A stretch of 64,000 bases of DNA from assembly GCA_034422835.1 (NCBI GenBank), contig DAOUJJ010000014.1, positions 1 to 64,000 on the forward strand, in the 5' to 3' direction. Position numbers and translations under genes: made by a program. Source of the DNA: VXMO01 sp034422835. Its GTDB lineage: Bacteria > Chloroflexota > Dehalococcoidia > UBA6926. The notes beneath the pieces are model-generated. The model searched no databases and was not told where the DNA came from. It saw only the letters and a program-made list of their open reading frames with translations. How positions within the stretch are numbered: the stretch's first letter is position 1; each line of letters starts with the position of its first letter. Below are positions 7,932 to 16,730 of the stretch, piece after piece.

Positions 7932-9272
7932 ATGTCTTCTTACCCGACAAGAGTAGAGCGCAGTGTGTCTGCGCGCATCCCAACGGCTCACGGTGAATTC
8001 CAGCTCGATTATTTTTCAAATGATGTAGATGGCAAGGAGCACCTGGCGCTTGTCCACGGTGACGTGGATGGGCGCGAAAATGTGCTCGCGCGCGTCCATT
8101 CCGAGTGCCTGACGGGCGAGGTGTTCGGCTCCCGGCGCTGCGACTGCGCGTCTCAGCTGGATTCAGCCATTGAGGCCGTTGCGCGTGAGGGCGCGGGAAT
8201 CATCATCTACCTGCGGCAGGAAGGACGCGGCATCGGCCTGCTGGAAAAGCTCCGCGCGTACAACCTGCAGGATCAGGGACTCGATACGGTCGATGCCAAT
8301 CTAGAGTTGGGGCATCAGGCGGACGAGCGCAGTTACGGCATAGCGGCACTGATGCTGCAAAAGCTGGGCGTACGATCCATCAGGCTGATGACCAATAACC
8401 CCAGGAAGGTTGAGGAATTGCGCGGGCTGGGGATACAGGTCGGCGGGCGGGTGGCCGTGCCCGGTCCCGTCACCACGCAGAACGTCGACTATCTAACCAC
8501 CAAGGTCAACCGCATGGGGCACATGCTGGACATTGCGCCGCCGGAGTCGGATGAGACCTCAAGCCCGTTCGTGTCCACGGCTGAGAAACACGCGGCAGCG
8601 GAGGCGAATCGGCGGCCGTTCGTGACGCTGACGTATGCGCAGAGTCTCGACGGCTCGATCGCCGGCGCCGACTCGCTGCCCCTCCACCTCAGTGGCTCCG
8701 AATCCTCCGAGATGACACATCTGCTTCGCTCGTCCAACGACGCGATCCTCGTTGGCATTGGAACGGTCATTGCGGACGATCCGCGCCTGACCGTTCGGCT
8801 GGCGGACGGCAAGGACCCGCAGCCAATCGTCCTGGACAGCCGACTCCGATTTCCGCTGAGCGCGAGTCTGCTGGAAAGCTATCGAACGATGCCATGGCTC
8901 GCGACACTGGAGGATGCGCCACTTGATAGGCAGGTAGAGCTTGAGGCAGTAGGCGCGCGAGTGCTGCGTCTGCCGGCGAGAGAGTCGGATGGCTTGGTGG
9001 ACCTTCGCGCGTTGATGGCGACCTTGTACGAGGATGGCGTGCGGAGCCTGATGGTCGAGGGCGGGGCGCGCGTCATTACGGAGCTGCTGGAAGCGCGGTT
9101 TGTCGACCATATTGTGGTCACGGTTGCGCCGACGCTCGTAGGCGGCCTGCGCGCGGTGTCAAGCAAGAATGGCGCGGGCAGCGCAGCATTCCCGCGACTG
9201 CAGGGTATTGGCTACAAGCGCGAGGGTGACGACCTGGTTGTGTGGGGCAGGCCGGTATGGCCGCCGGACTAA
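7932..9272 (+). CDS. GTP cyclohydrolase II fused to RibD-type reductase
   Basis: A 446-residue fusion. Residues 1-205 are GTP cyclohydrolase II: the zinc ligands Cys59, Cys70 and Cys72 sit in HSECLTGEVFGSRRCDC, YLRQEGRGIGL is the GTP-site motif, and Tyr110 matches the tyrosine (E. coli Tyr105) tied to complete turnover with formate release. Residues 215-446 are a RibD C-terminal reductase (TLTYAQSLDGSIAG, LMVEGGARVITELL, APTLVGG). The family chemistry gives a diaminopyrimidinone ribosyl phosphate and then reduces its ribose to ribityl. No RibD deaminase, ribB, ribE or ribH lies nearby. It heads a five-gene cluster, suggesting a specialised role. Housekeeping riboflavin synthesis cannot be excluded. 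Confidence 0.9.
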   Translation: MSSYPTRVERSVSARIPTAHGEFQLDYFSNDVDGKEHLALVHGDVDGRENVLARVHSECLTGEVFGSRRCDCASQLDSAIEAVAREGAGIIIYLRQEGRGIGLLEKLRAYNLQDQGLDTVDANLELGHQADERSYGIAALMLQKLGVRSIRLMTNNPRKVEELRGLGIQVGGRVAVPGPVTTQNVDYLTTKVNRMGHMLDIAPPESDETSSPFVSTAEKHAAAEANRRPFVTLTYAQSLDGSIAGADSLPLHLSGSESSEMTHLLRSSNDAILVGIGTVIADDPRLTVRLADGKDPQPIVLDSRLRFPLSASLLESYRTMPWLATLEDAPLDRQVELEAVGARVLRLPARESDGLVDLRALMATLYEDGVRSLMVEGGARVITELLEARFVDHIVVTVAPTLVGGLRAVSSKNGAGSAAFPRLQGIGYKREGDDLVVWGRPVWPPD

Positions 9273-9283
9273 ACAGGAGCGCG

Positions 9284-10291
9284 GTGACGTTTATCGCCCC
9301 GCGCCGCGTTGAGGTTCAGCACGAAGAGGCAAGCGGCCCGGGATCAGGGCGCGTGCTGGTCCGCACTCGTCTGTCCGCGATCAGCGCGGGGACGGAACTG
9401 CTTGTGTATCGCGGCGAAGCGCCATCTGAAATGGCGGCGGATGAGTCCATTGCCGCGCTGCAGGGCGGGCTGTCATTTCCGCTTAGGTATGGCTACGCGG
9501 CGGTTGGCGACGTGGCGCAGGTTGGAGAGGGAGTTGATGCCGAACTGATCGGCCGGCGTGTTTTTGCCTTCAACCCGCACGAGTCGCTGTTCGAGGCCGA
9601 GCCGGGGTCGCTGATGGAGATTCCGGCAGGAGTCTCGTATGAGGACGCGGTGATGTTGCCATCCATGGAAACCGTGGTGAACTTTGCTATGGACGGCGCG
9701 CCGCTTGTAGGAGAAAACGTCCTGATTATCGGGCAGGGCGTCATCGGCCTGCTGACTACCGCGATGCTGGCTCAGATGCCGCTCGCCTCGCTCGTCACGC
9801 TGGACAGCGTTGAGGCGCGGCGAGAGATGTCGTTGAAACTCGGCGCGACGGCATCCTATGACCCTTCCGTGCCCGGCGTGATGGATGAAATCGCCGCATC
9901 GTTCGGCGGACACGGGGCGGACCTTGTCTACGAGTTGTCCGGCAGGCCGGAAGCACTGGACACGGCGATTGCATTGACCGGCTACGGCGGCCGCATCGTC
10001 GTCGGCTCGTGGTACGGTACGAAACGCGCGCCGATTGATCTGGGTGGCAGCTTTCATCGCAGCCGCATCAGGCTCATCAGCAGCCAGGTGACGACAATTG
10101 CGCCGGAGCTGTCAGGTCGATGGGACAAACAGCGGCGATTTGCGACGGCATGGAGAATGCTGGAGCGCCTCAAGCCGTCACAACTCGTCACGCACCGGTT
10201 TCCGGTTGAGGAAGCGGCAGATGCCTATCGGCTGCTGGATGAATCTCCCGGCGATGCGCTCCAGGTTCTGCTGACTTACGATAATGCCTGA
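9284..10291 (+). CDS. MDR-family dehydrogenase lacking the usual zinc Cys
   Basis: A 335-residue medium-chain dehydrogenase/reductase. The Rossmann part is clear (LIIGQGVIGLLTTAML and an acidic residue in LDSVEARR). The usual catalytic cysteine is absent: SAISAGTELLVY replaces the normal CGTD segment. There is no four-cysteine structural lobe. This resembles the TDH-like or bacteriochlorophyllide-dehydrogenase-like subgroup, which often works without zinc. GTG 9284 was chosen because AGGAG lies five bases upstream, just after the previous stop; ATG 9257 is the alternative. In this cluster it may oxidise or reduce a sugar or side-chain hydroxyl. The substrate is unknown. Confidence 0.82.
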   Translation: MTFIAPRRVEVQHEEASGPGSGRVLVRTRLSAISAGTELLVYRGEAPSEMAADESIAALQGGLSFPLRYGYAAVGDVAQVGEGVDAELIGRRVFAFNPHESLFEAEPGSLMEIPAGVSYEDAVMLPSMETVVNFAMDGAPLVGENVLIIGQGVIGLLTTAMLAQMPLASLVTLDSVEARREMSLKLGATASYDPSVPGVMDEIAASFGGHGADLVYELSGRPEALDTAIALTGYGGRIVVGSWYGTKRAPIDLGGSFHRSRIRLISSQVTTIAPELSGRWDKQRRFATAWRMLERLKPSQLVTHRFPVEEAADAYRLLDESPGDALQVLLTYDNA

Positions 10292-10327
10292 CTACTGAAT
10301 GGCTGCGCGCCACATTTGGAGAAGCAG

Positions 10328-10711
10328 ATGTACACCGTCTCCGTTTCCCATGAGTTCACGGCCTCGCACTACCTCATCGGCGGCGATTGGGGCCCCGAAA
10401 ATGAACTCAACGCCCATCCGTACAAGGCCGAGGCACTGCTTGAGGGTCCGGGTCTGGACAAACACGGCTATCTGGTAGACATCGTCGCGGTGGAAAATGC
10501 GCTGGCTGCTGTCGATGCCCGGTATGCCGGCAACACGCTCAACAACCTCCCCGAATTCGAAGGACTGAACCCCAGCGTGGAGCACTTTGCCCGCATCCTC
10601 TGGGAGTTCATCGCAGAACGCATTCCAACCGAGCCGCTTGCCTCCATGACTATCCGCGTTTGGGAAGGGGAGAATGCCTGGGCCTCCTATCGGCGGGAGA
10701 TTCGGCGTTGA
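10328..10711 (+). CDS. PTPS/QueD-fold protein with degenerate active site
   Basis: A 127-residue tunnelling-fold protein of the 6-pyruvoyl-tetrahydropterin synthase superfamily (HEFTASHYL start, WGEGENAW-like C-terminal glutamate region). The active site departs from catalytic members. Where they have Cys-x3-His-Gly-His, this protein reads ENELNAHPY, losing the catalytic Cys and one zinc His. As I recall, the Streptomyces coelicolor homologue SCO6650 also lacks zinc and the triad yet keeps a pterin-like pocket. The GGAG-containing site before ATG 10328 decides the start. The stop overlaps the next start. Confidence 0.85.
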   Translation: MYTVSVSHEFTASHYLIGGDWGPENELNAHPYKAEALLEGPGLDKHGYLVDIVAVENALAAVDARYAGNTLNNLPEFEGLNPSVEHFARILWEFIAERIPTEPLASMTIRVWEGENAWASYRREIRR

Positions 10712-11799
10712 AGGTAGGCCTTGTCATCTATGGCAGCCTGGACACCCTGTCCGGCGGCTATCTGTATGACCGCAGGCTGGTTGAGACACTGGAGCGCGCG
10801 GGGGACAGCGTCCACATCATCGGGATTCCGTGGCGCAATTATGGCCGCCACCTGGGTGATGGGTTCTCGTGCGGGCTCCGGCGGGCCCTGAAGGACGCAG
10901 ACGTGGACGTGATGCTTCAGGACGAATTGAATCATCCGTCACTCTGGCGTGCTAATGGCGCGATTCGCGGTCGATGGCCAATCATCTCCATCGTCCACCA
11001 TCTGCGTATGAGCGAGAAGCGCGCCGGGTGGAAGAACCGCGCCTATGCCATGATCGAACGCCGTTATCTTCGCTCTGTTGACGGGTTCGTATTCAACAGC
11101 GAAACGACACGAAAGGCCGTTCACGATCAGATAGGAGTGGGCAAGCCGAACGTCGTGGCGTATCCCGCGGGCGACCGTTTTGATGTTTCCATGACGGAAC
11201 AGGACATCAGGAAACGAGCCAACGTGGATGGCCCGTTGCGAATTCTGTTCCTGGGGAACGTGATTGAGCGCAAGCAGCTGCACGTGCTGATAGAGGCACT
11301 TGGCTTTACGGGAACCGCGAATATCCGGGTGGATGTTGTTGGCGGACTTGAAGTGGAACCGGAGTACGCGAGCAAGGTGCGTCAGCAGGTTGCAAGTGAG
11401 GGCCTCGGCGATAGAGTGACATTCCACGGCCCTTTGGAAGATGATGCGCTTCGCAAGCATTTCGAGGAGTCGCACGTCCTCGTCGTTCCGTCCTCGTATG
11501 AGGGATTCGGCATCGTCTACCTGGAGGGGATGGCGTTTGGGATGCCGGCTATCGCCACGGATTCGGGCGCAGCGCATGAGATCATCACGAACCGCCGTGA
11601 CGGTTTCCTGGTGCCCATGGGCTCTGCGCCGGAACTCTCCATACGGCTGCGCGACCTCGCAACGGATCGGGAGCGTCTGGCGCGCATGGGGGCGCAGGCA
11701 CTCAAAAGATTCGCACGCCACCCAACGTGGGAGCAGTCCATGACGTCCGTACGTGAATTCCTGCTGGATGTTGTGGAGAAAGCCAATGGCAGGACCTGA
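10708..11799 (+). CDS. Family 4 glycosyltransferase
   Basis: A 363-residue GT-B glycosyltransferase. The N-terminus VGLVIYGSLDTLSGGYLYD is the acceptor side. The C-terminal donor domain carries the retaining EX7E motif in PSSYEGFGIVYLEGMAFG and then DSGAAHEII. TTG 10708 was chosen because it overlaps the PTPS stop (TTGA) and immediately precedes the conserved first strand. Its place between a PTPS-like gene and a methyltransferase suggests transfer of a sugar to a small heterocycle, but a lipid or polysaccharide acceptor is possible. Confidence 0.88.
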   Translation: MKVGLVIYGSLDTLSGGYLYDRRLVETLERAGDSVHIIGIPWRNYGRHLGDGFSCGLRRALKDADVDVMLQDELNHPSLWRANGAIRGRWPIISIVHHLRMSEKRAGWKNRAYAMIERRYLRSVDGFVFNSETTRKAVHDQIGVGKPNVVAYPAGDRFDVSMTEQDIRKRANVDGPLRILFLGNVIERKQLHVLIEALGFTGTANIRVDVVGGLEVEPEYASKVRQQVASEGLGDRVTFHGPLEDDALRKHFEESHVLVVPSSYEGFGIVYLEGMAFGMPAIATDSGAAHEIITNRRDGFLVPMGSAPELSIRLRDLATDRERLARMGAQALKRFARHPTWEQSMTSVREFLLDVVEKANGRT

Positions 11800-12673
11800 G
11801 CGCTACAGCACCGTCCGCTACCTGAAAGCGAAGGCTGTAGTGGATGACGATGCGCTGAACGCGCGGGTGTATGACGCGTTGGCGCAGGGCATCACTGAAA
11901 TGGGAAACAGGCCTCTACGTGTTATCGAGCTTGGGGTCGGTGTTGGCAGCACGTTCAGGCGGCTGTTTGAGCGGGGTCTGCTTTCCGGCGGCGAGTACGT
12001 GATGGTCGACCACGAAAGCGAGAGTCTTGCGGAGGCTTCACACGCCGCCGAAGCAATTCTCGGTTCGAGCGGTCGAGCAGAATTGTCGGTGGACACGGTC
12101 ATTGCCGATGCTGTTGCGTATCTGCAGGAACAGGCTGAGGCGGGCCGATTGGCCGACGTGATTATCGCGCAGGCGCTTGTCGACCTCCTGAATGTGCCGG
12201 AGTTTCTTGAAGCTGCCGCCAACGCGCTCCGTCCGGGCGGCCTGCTGTATCTGCCGATCACGCTTGACGGGGAAAACGTTTTCGAGCCGATCGTCAATGC
12301 CGTGCTCAATTCGCGTGTTGTTGACGCCTATCACCGCACGATGGATGAGCGAAAGATGCCGAACGGCTTGCCAACCAGCGGTCGCAGAGCGGGCAGGGCG
12401 CTTCTCGGTGAGATACCGCAGGTAGGCCTTGATATAGCGGCGGCGGGTTCATCAGATTGGGTGGTGTATCCGCAGGAGGGCGGCTATCCGGACGACGTGG
12501 CGTATTTCCTGCACCACATCATCAACTTCGTCTGGGAGGCTCTCAACGAGCACGGTATCGTGTTCAATGTGGGGCTTGAGGAGTGGGTCGCGGAACGTCA
12601 CAGGCAGATCGAGCGTGGGGAGCTCATCTACATAGCCCAACAACTTGATGTGCTGGCTCGCAAACCCGGCTAA
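11786..12673 (+). CDS. Class I SAM-dependent methyltransferase
   Basis: A 295-residue protein. Motif I is VIELGVGVGSTFRRLF near residue 35, the acidic strand-2 motif is MVDHESESL, and ALRPGGLLYLPI is the later strand motif. It overlaps the glycosyltransferase by 14 bases and ends nine bases from the convergent hemC. It is the last gene of the cluster. The target is probably the glycosylated product or the ring of the cluster metabolite (inference). Confidence 0.8.
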   Translation: MAGPERYSTVRYLKAKAVVDDDALNARVYDALAQGITEMGNRPLRVIELGVGVGSTFRRLFERGLLSGGEYVMVDHESESLAEASHAAEAILGSSGRAELSVDTVIADAVAYLQEQAEAGRLADVIIAQALVDLLNVPEFLEAAANALRPGGLLYLPITLDGENVFEPIVNAVLNSRVVDAYHRTMDERKMPNGLPTSGRRAGRALLGEIPQVGLDIAAAGSSDWVVYPQEGGYPDDVAYFLHHIINFVWEALNEHGIVFNVGLEEWVAERHRQIERGELIYIAQQLDVLARKPG

Positions 12674-12682
12674 CGGCAGTGT

Positions 12683-13651
12683 CTAATCGTCATCCGTGGT
12701 CGGTTCGTCGTCCAGGATGATGAAATCGCCCGCGCCGCGCGCATACAACGCATCAAGGAGCCGTCTGCCGATGTCGTCCGGCGGCGTAGAAATCTCTGTC
12801 ACCAGGGACTCTCGCAGCATGACTGTGCCATCCGGCGTTGCTGCCATTGCCTCCACAGTTAGCGTGTCGTCCTGTATTGTCGCGTAGCAGGCCAGCGGCG
12901 TGCGGCAGAATCCTCCCACCGCCCGGAGAAATGCGCGCTCGGCATCGGCGGCGAGCCTGTGATCGCGTTCTTCAGTGAGCGCGGCGACGGCGCATGCCTC
13001 CGCATTGCTCTCAAGACATTCAATGGCGATGGCGCCCTGTCCGACCGCGGGCAGCATGATGTCCGGCTCCAGGAATTCCGTTATCACATCGTCCATGCCA
13101 AGACGCTGCAGTCCGACGGCGGCAAGCACGGCGGCTTCGGCCTCGATCTCCCGTCCCTCACCCGTCACCTTGCGGACACGGGTATCCACGTTGCCGCGCA
13201 ATAGGACGATCTCAAGGTCAGGGCGTTGAGCGCGAACCTGGGCGGCGCGGCGGATGCTGCCCGTCCCGACACGCGCGCCTGCAGGCAGATCATTGAGCCT
13301 GTGGCCGTCCCTTGAAACCAGAACGTCTCGGGGATCGTTGCGCGGCATGACGGCGGCCAGCGTATGACTGGGCGGGAGACGGGTTGGCAGATCCTTGAGG
13401 CTGTGGACCGCGAAATCAATTTCGCCATTGGCGAGCGCTATCTGGATTTCCTTGACGAACACGCCCTGCCCGAGGTCCGGAATCGGCGTCGTTGGACGCC
13501 TCTCGGCCGCCGTGTCGATGCCGACGATTTCAAACTCGATGTCCGGCCGCCTCGCGTGAACGGCTTCCATGAACAAGTCGACCTGGATTATTGCAAGCGG
13601 GCTTCTCCGCGTGCCTATGCGCAGCACGCGGCGGCCTTCTGCGGCAGCCAT
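12683..13651 (-). CDS. hemC: Porphobilinogen deaminase
   Basis: HemC joins four porphobilinogens into hydroxymethylbilane. The 322-residue protein starts RIGTRRSPLAIIQ and has VHSLKDLPTR, the arginine-rich GTGSIRRAAQVRA, and RGNVDTRVRK. The dipyrromethane cofactor cysteine lies in GGFCRTPLACYA. It is the last gene of the sulfur/siroheme operon and its ATG shares one base with the stop of cobA-hemD. hemA, hemL and hemB are not in the window. Confidence 0.95.
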   Translation of the reverse strand: MAAAEGRRVLRIGTRRSPLAIIQVDLFMEAVHARRPDIEFEIVGIDTAAERRPTTPIPDLGQGVFVKEIQIALANGEIDFAVHSLKDLPTRLPPSHTLAAVMPRNDPRDVLVSRDGHRLNDLPAGARVGTGSIRRAAQVRAQRPDLEIVLLRGNVDTRVRKVTGEGREIEAEAAVLAAVGLQRLGMDDVITEFLEPDIMLPAVGQGAIAIECLESNAEACAVAALTEERDHRLAADAERAFLRAVGGFCRTPLACYATIQDDTLTVEAMAATPDGTVMLRESLVTEISTPPDDIGRRLLDALYARGAGDFIILDDEPTTDDD

Positions 13652-15153
13652 CAGTCACTCCGTGCCCACGCAAGCGTCGCGTCGACAAGACCGGCTGCCG
13701 TGTGCTCAGTTGCCTCCCGCGCAACGCTCAGCCCAACGTCCTCAGCCCCGCGTGACGTGGTCGGCCCGGCGGAGATAACGGGAATCCCGTCCAGCAGTGA
13801 GTGGTCGCCGCCAAGCGCCTCAACGAGATTGCGTGCCGTTGACGGACTCGTGAGCAGGACGCCGTCAATGCCCCGCTCAATGGCGGCTGTTGCCCGTTCC
13901 ACGAGATTCGGCCCGGGCAGTGTCCTGTAGACCACGACGGGGGTCGGCGCAAGGCCATGCTCCCTGAGCGCGCCGGGCAGGGCATCATCCGCGAGGTTGC
14001 CGCGCGGCAGTAAGACCGCGTCGCCTTGCTCGCACTCAGCCGTGATTGCGTCCGCAAGCGCCCCGGTATTGAATCTGCCAGGCACAAGATCGGCTCTCAG
14101 GCCGTGGCGGTTCAAGGCAGTCGCGGTGGCCGGGCCGATGGCAGCGATTCGCGCCGTTGCCAAAGACCGGGCGTCCTGTCGGCTTTCGAGCAGCCGCCCC
14201 ATGAAATAGTCGACGCCGTTGACGCTTGTAAACGCGACCCACCGGAATTGGGCCAGCTTATCGAGCACCGCGTCCACGTCAGCCCAATCGTGCGCAGCGT
14301 CGAATGCAACCGCGGGCACGTGTACAACCTCCGCCCCGGCGTCATCCAACAGCGTGATCAACTCTGCCGCCCGTGTTTCTCCGCGCAGCACCATCAGGCG
14401 GTGGCCGAACAGCGGCCTCTTCTCCAGCCAAGCGATCTTGTCGCGGAGCCCGACAACGTTGCCGCATATGAAGACGGCGGGCGCGCGGATGCCCACTTCC
14501 GCCGACGCGGCCACGATTGTCTCAAGCGTTGCCGTCGTGGTCCGTTGACGGGATGTTGTTGCCTGTTCAATGACGGCGGCGGGCGTGTCTTCGGGCCAGC
14601 CGGCCATCAGCATCGTCCTCACGGTTTGGGCGAGGGTGCGGACGCCCATGAGCACGATTGAGGTCTGGCCGGTTGGGGTCAGTGGCTGAGCGTTGCTTGC
14701 TTGCTGGCCCGTATAGATACGCACGGCGGACGCAAGGTTGCGATCCGTCGCGGGTATTCCGGCATACGCAGGCCCGGCCAACGCGGATGTGACGCCGGGA
14801 ACAACATCAAAATCAACGCCTGCCTCCGCCAGCGCCGCCGCCTCCTCGCCGCCGCGCCCGAACAGGAACGGGTCGCCTCCCTTGAGCCGAACGACCCGCG
14901 CGCCGCCCCGTGCCCGTTCAATGAGAAGTTCATTGATTTCTTCTTGCAGGTGCTCGCCTCCGCGTGACGGATGCTTGCCAACATCGATCATTTCCGCGTC
15001 TGCGCGAGCCTCCGCCAACAGAGATGAATTCACAAGCCTGTCATAGACAATGACGTCGGCGCGGCGCACCAGCCTCGCTCCCCGCACCGTGATAAGTCCG
15101 GGATCGCCGGGCCCGGCGCCCACAAGGTGGACGATGCCGCCGCTAGCCACCAC
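13651..15153 (-). CDS. cobA-hemD: Uroporphyrinogen-III methyltransferase/synthase fusion
   Basis: A 500-residue two-domain enzyme. Residues 1-250 are SAM-dependent uroporphyrinogen-III C-methyltransferase (HLVGAGPGDPGLITVRG, GGDPFLFGRGGEEA, GVTSALAGPAYAGIP), giving precorrin-2. Residues about 255-500 are uroporphyrinogen-III synthase (VAFTSVNGVDYF, GPATATALNRHGL, LTSPSTARNLVEAL). The GTG start overlaps the siroheme-synthase gene upstream. A separate HemD lies two genes away, so the operon has two HemD domains. Confidence 0.93.
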   Translation of the reverse strand: MVASGGIVHLVGAGPGDPGLITVRGARLVRRADVIVYDRLVNSSLLAEARADAEMIDVGKHPSRGGEHLQEEINELLIERARGGARVVRLKGGDPFLFGRGGEEAAALAEAGVDFDVVPGVTSALAGPAYAGIPATDRNLASAVRIYTGQQASNAQPLTPTGQTSIVLMGVRTLAQTVRTMLMAGWPEDTPAAVIEQATTSRQRTTTATLETIVAASAEVGIRAPAVFICGNVVGLRDKIAWLEKRPLFGHRLMVLRGETRAAELITLLDDAGAEVVHVPAVAFDAAHDWADVDAVLDKLAQFRWVAFTSVNGVDYFMGRLLESRQDARSLATARIAAIGPATATALNRHGLRADLVPGRFNTGALADAITAECEQGDAVLLPRGNLADDALPGALREHGLAPTPVVVYRTLPGPNLVERATAAIERGIDGVLLTSPSTARNLVEALGGDHSLLDGIPVISAGPTTSRGAEDVGLSVAREATEHTAAGLVDATLAWARSD

Positions 15154-15784
15154 TCCCGTCCGTCAACAGCGCCACGAGATGATCTCGCAGACCGGCCTCA
15201 TCGCCGGCCGTAATCATGGCGCGCGTCTCGCTGTCATTCAGCGCGTTCTGCCAGCGGCTTGACGGCGGCCTCTTGCCATCGCGCCGCAGCCCTTCTCGCA
15301 CGTCCGCCAGAACATCCAGCAACATTTCGTATTCAACAGGCAGCGCCGCGTCTATCTCACGGCGCAGGAATGAGGCCATCGCCGGACTGCGTCCGTTGGT
15401 TGAAATGGCGACCGTCGCGTCGCCGCGCCTTACGAGCGCCGGATAGATCCACGTGCAGAGGTCTGTGATGTCCACGACGTTGAGAAGGCATTTTTCGCGT
15501 TCCGCCTCGGCCTTTATTGCCTCGCTGAGAGGCCGATCATGCGTCGTGGCTGATATGGCCAGGAACGCGTCCTTGAGGTCGCCGGGCTCATAACCGCGGG
15601 AGTGCAGGGTAATCTCGCCCCGCTCAGCCATCTCGGTAAACCGAGGCCGCTCCTTCGGGGAGATGACGGTCACGACCGCGCCCGCCTCAACAAGCGTGCC
15701 GGCCTTCATCTGAGCCTCCTGATCGTCGCCGATGACCACGCAGCGCCTGCCGCGCAAGTCAAGGTAGACGGGAAAATAGCCCAT
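15143..15784 (-). CDS. Precorrin-2 dehydrogenase/ferrochelatase domain protein
   Basis: A 213-residue homologue of the N-terminal part of CysG (Met8 type), which oxidises precorrin-2 with NAD and inserts iron to make siroheme. Seen are the N-terminal FPVYLDLRGRRCVVIGDD, the family segment NVVDITDLCTWIYPALVRRGD and VAISTNGRSPAMASFLRREID. It sits 33 bases downstream of hemD and overlaps cobA-hemD by eleven bases. Together these genes supply siroheme for the sulfite reductase of the operon. Confidence 0.9.
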   Translation of the reverse strand: MGYFPVYLDLRGRRCVVIGDDQEAQMKAGTLVEAGAVVTVISPKERPRFTEMAERGEITLHSRGYEPGDLKDAFLAISATTHDRPLSEAIKAEAEREKCLLNVVDITDLCTWIYPALVRRGDATVAISTNGRSPAMASFLRREIDAALPVEYEMLLDVLADVREGLRRDGKRPPSSRWQNALNDSETRAMITAGDEAGLRDHLVALLTDGSGG

Positions 15785-15817
15785 TGTGCGCCCTCGCTGC
15801 CGGCAGGCCGACAGCCC

Positions 15818-16675
15818 CTAGGGCCTCGTGGCGGCTGCCACAGGGGATTCAGCGGGCATGGTGTCGAAATGCTCGGCCAGAGCGAGAACGAGCGGGCCCA
15901 TCTTGGGGTTCACAGGCTCTACGTGCGGCTCAACGCCATGCTCGCGCAGCGCCCGTGTGCAAACAGGGCCGACGGACGCGACGACGATTCCCGAGGAGAG
16001 CGCATCGCGAAGCTCGTCGGCAAGCCCCACCTGCTCCGCGATGCGAAAGAGGTTATGGGCCTGCGACTGCGTGGTCAGCATGACGGCGTCCACGTTCTGA
16101 GCGAGCATCAGCGCGATTGCGTCGACGACGGGGCGCGTGTCTTCAGGGAGTTGCCACGAATAGAGAGATACTTCGAGAACGTCCGCGCCCAGCGCCGCAA
16201 GCTCCCCGCGCAGCCACGCGTTCACCTCGCCATAGTGTTGTAGCGAGACACGCTTGCCGCTCAGGTCGATGTCTGACTCCTTGAGCGCCGCCAACAAGTC
16301 CTCGGAGGTGTACGGAGACGGCGAGACAAGCGCTATCGGCACGTTGAGCGGCTTGAGAACCGCCACGGGCTTTGGTCCGCGGCAGATGACGGTCGTTTCC
16401 CGCAGGGCGTCCAGGAACTCATCCTTGCGACCAAGTTGATCGGCGGCGTTGATCAGGGCGCGCGCGCCGACTCCTGTCAGGAAGACCGCCGCCTGGATTG
16501 TGTGGGCGCAGATGCCGTCGATAACATCCCGCACGTCCTGCCGCATCGGCAGCGCCGCCTCGCGCAGGGCAGGGGCGCTGATGGCCTCTCCGCCGTGGCG
16601 GGCCACAAGGTTGCCGAGTTCAGAGGGCATTCGCGCCTCAAGGACCACGATTCGCCGTCCCTTAAGGTCCGCCAC
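15818..16675 (-). CDS. hemD: Stand-alone uroporphyrinogen-III synthase (HemD-like)
   Basis: A 285-residue HemD-family protein with GTG start (16675). The family pattern is seen in VVLEARMPSELGNLVARHGG, VFLTGVGARALINAA, GKRVSLQHYGE, VMLTTQSQAHNLF and SVGPVCTRALREHGV. HemD closes hydroxymethylbilane to uroporphyrinogen III. A second HemD domain is fused to CobA in the same operon. One copy may be dedicated to siroheme, or this one may have drifted towards a regulatory role as in actinobacterial HemD-domain regulators; no DNA-binding domain is present. Confidence 0.82.
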   Translation of the reverse strand: MADLKGRRIVVLEARMPSELGNLVARHGGEAISAPALREAALPMRQDVRDVIDGICAHTIQAAVFLTGVGARALINAADQLGRKDEFLDALRETTVICRGPKPVAVLKPLNVPIALVSPSPYTSEDLLAALKESDIDLSGKRVSLQHYGEVNAWLRGELAALGADVLEVSLYSWQLPEDTRPVVDAIALMLAQNVDAVMLTTQSQAHNLFRIAEQVGLADELRDALSSGIVVASVGPVCTRALREHGVEPHVEPVNPKMGPLVLALAEHFDTMPAESPVAAATRP

Positions 16676-16730
16676 GCCTGCCCCTCTTTCTCAGTCGATT
16701 CCGATCACTCAGCAGCCTGCGCGTCCGGCT

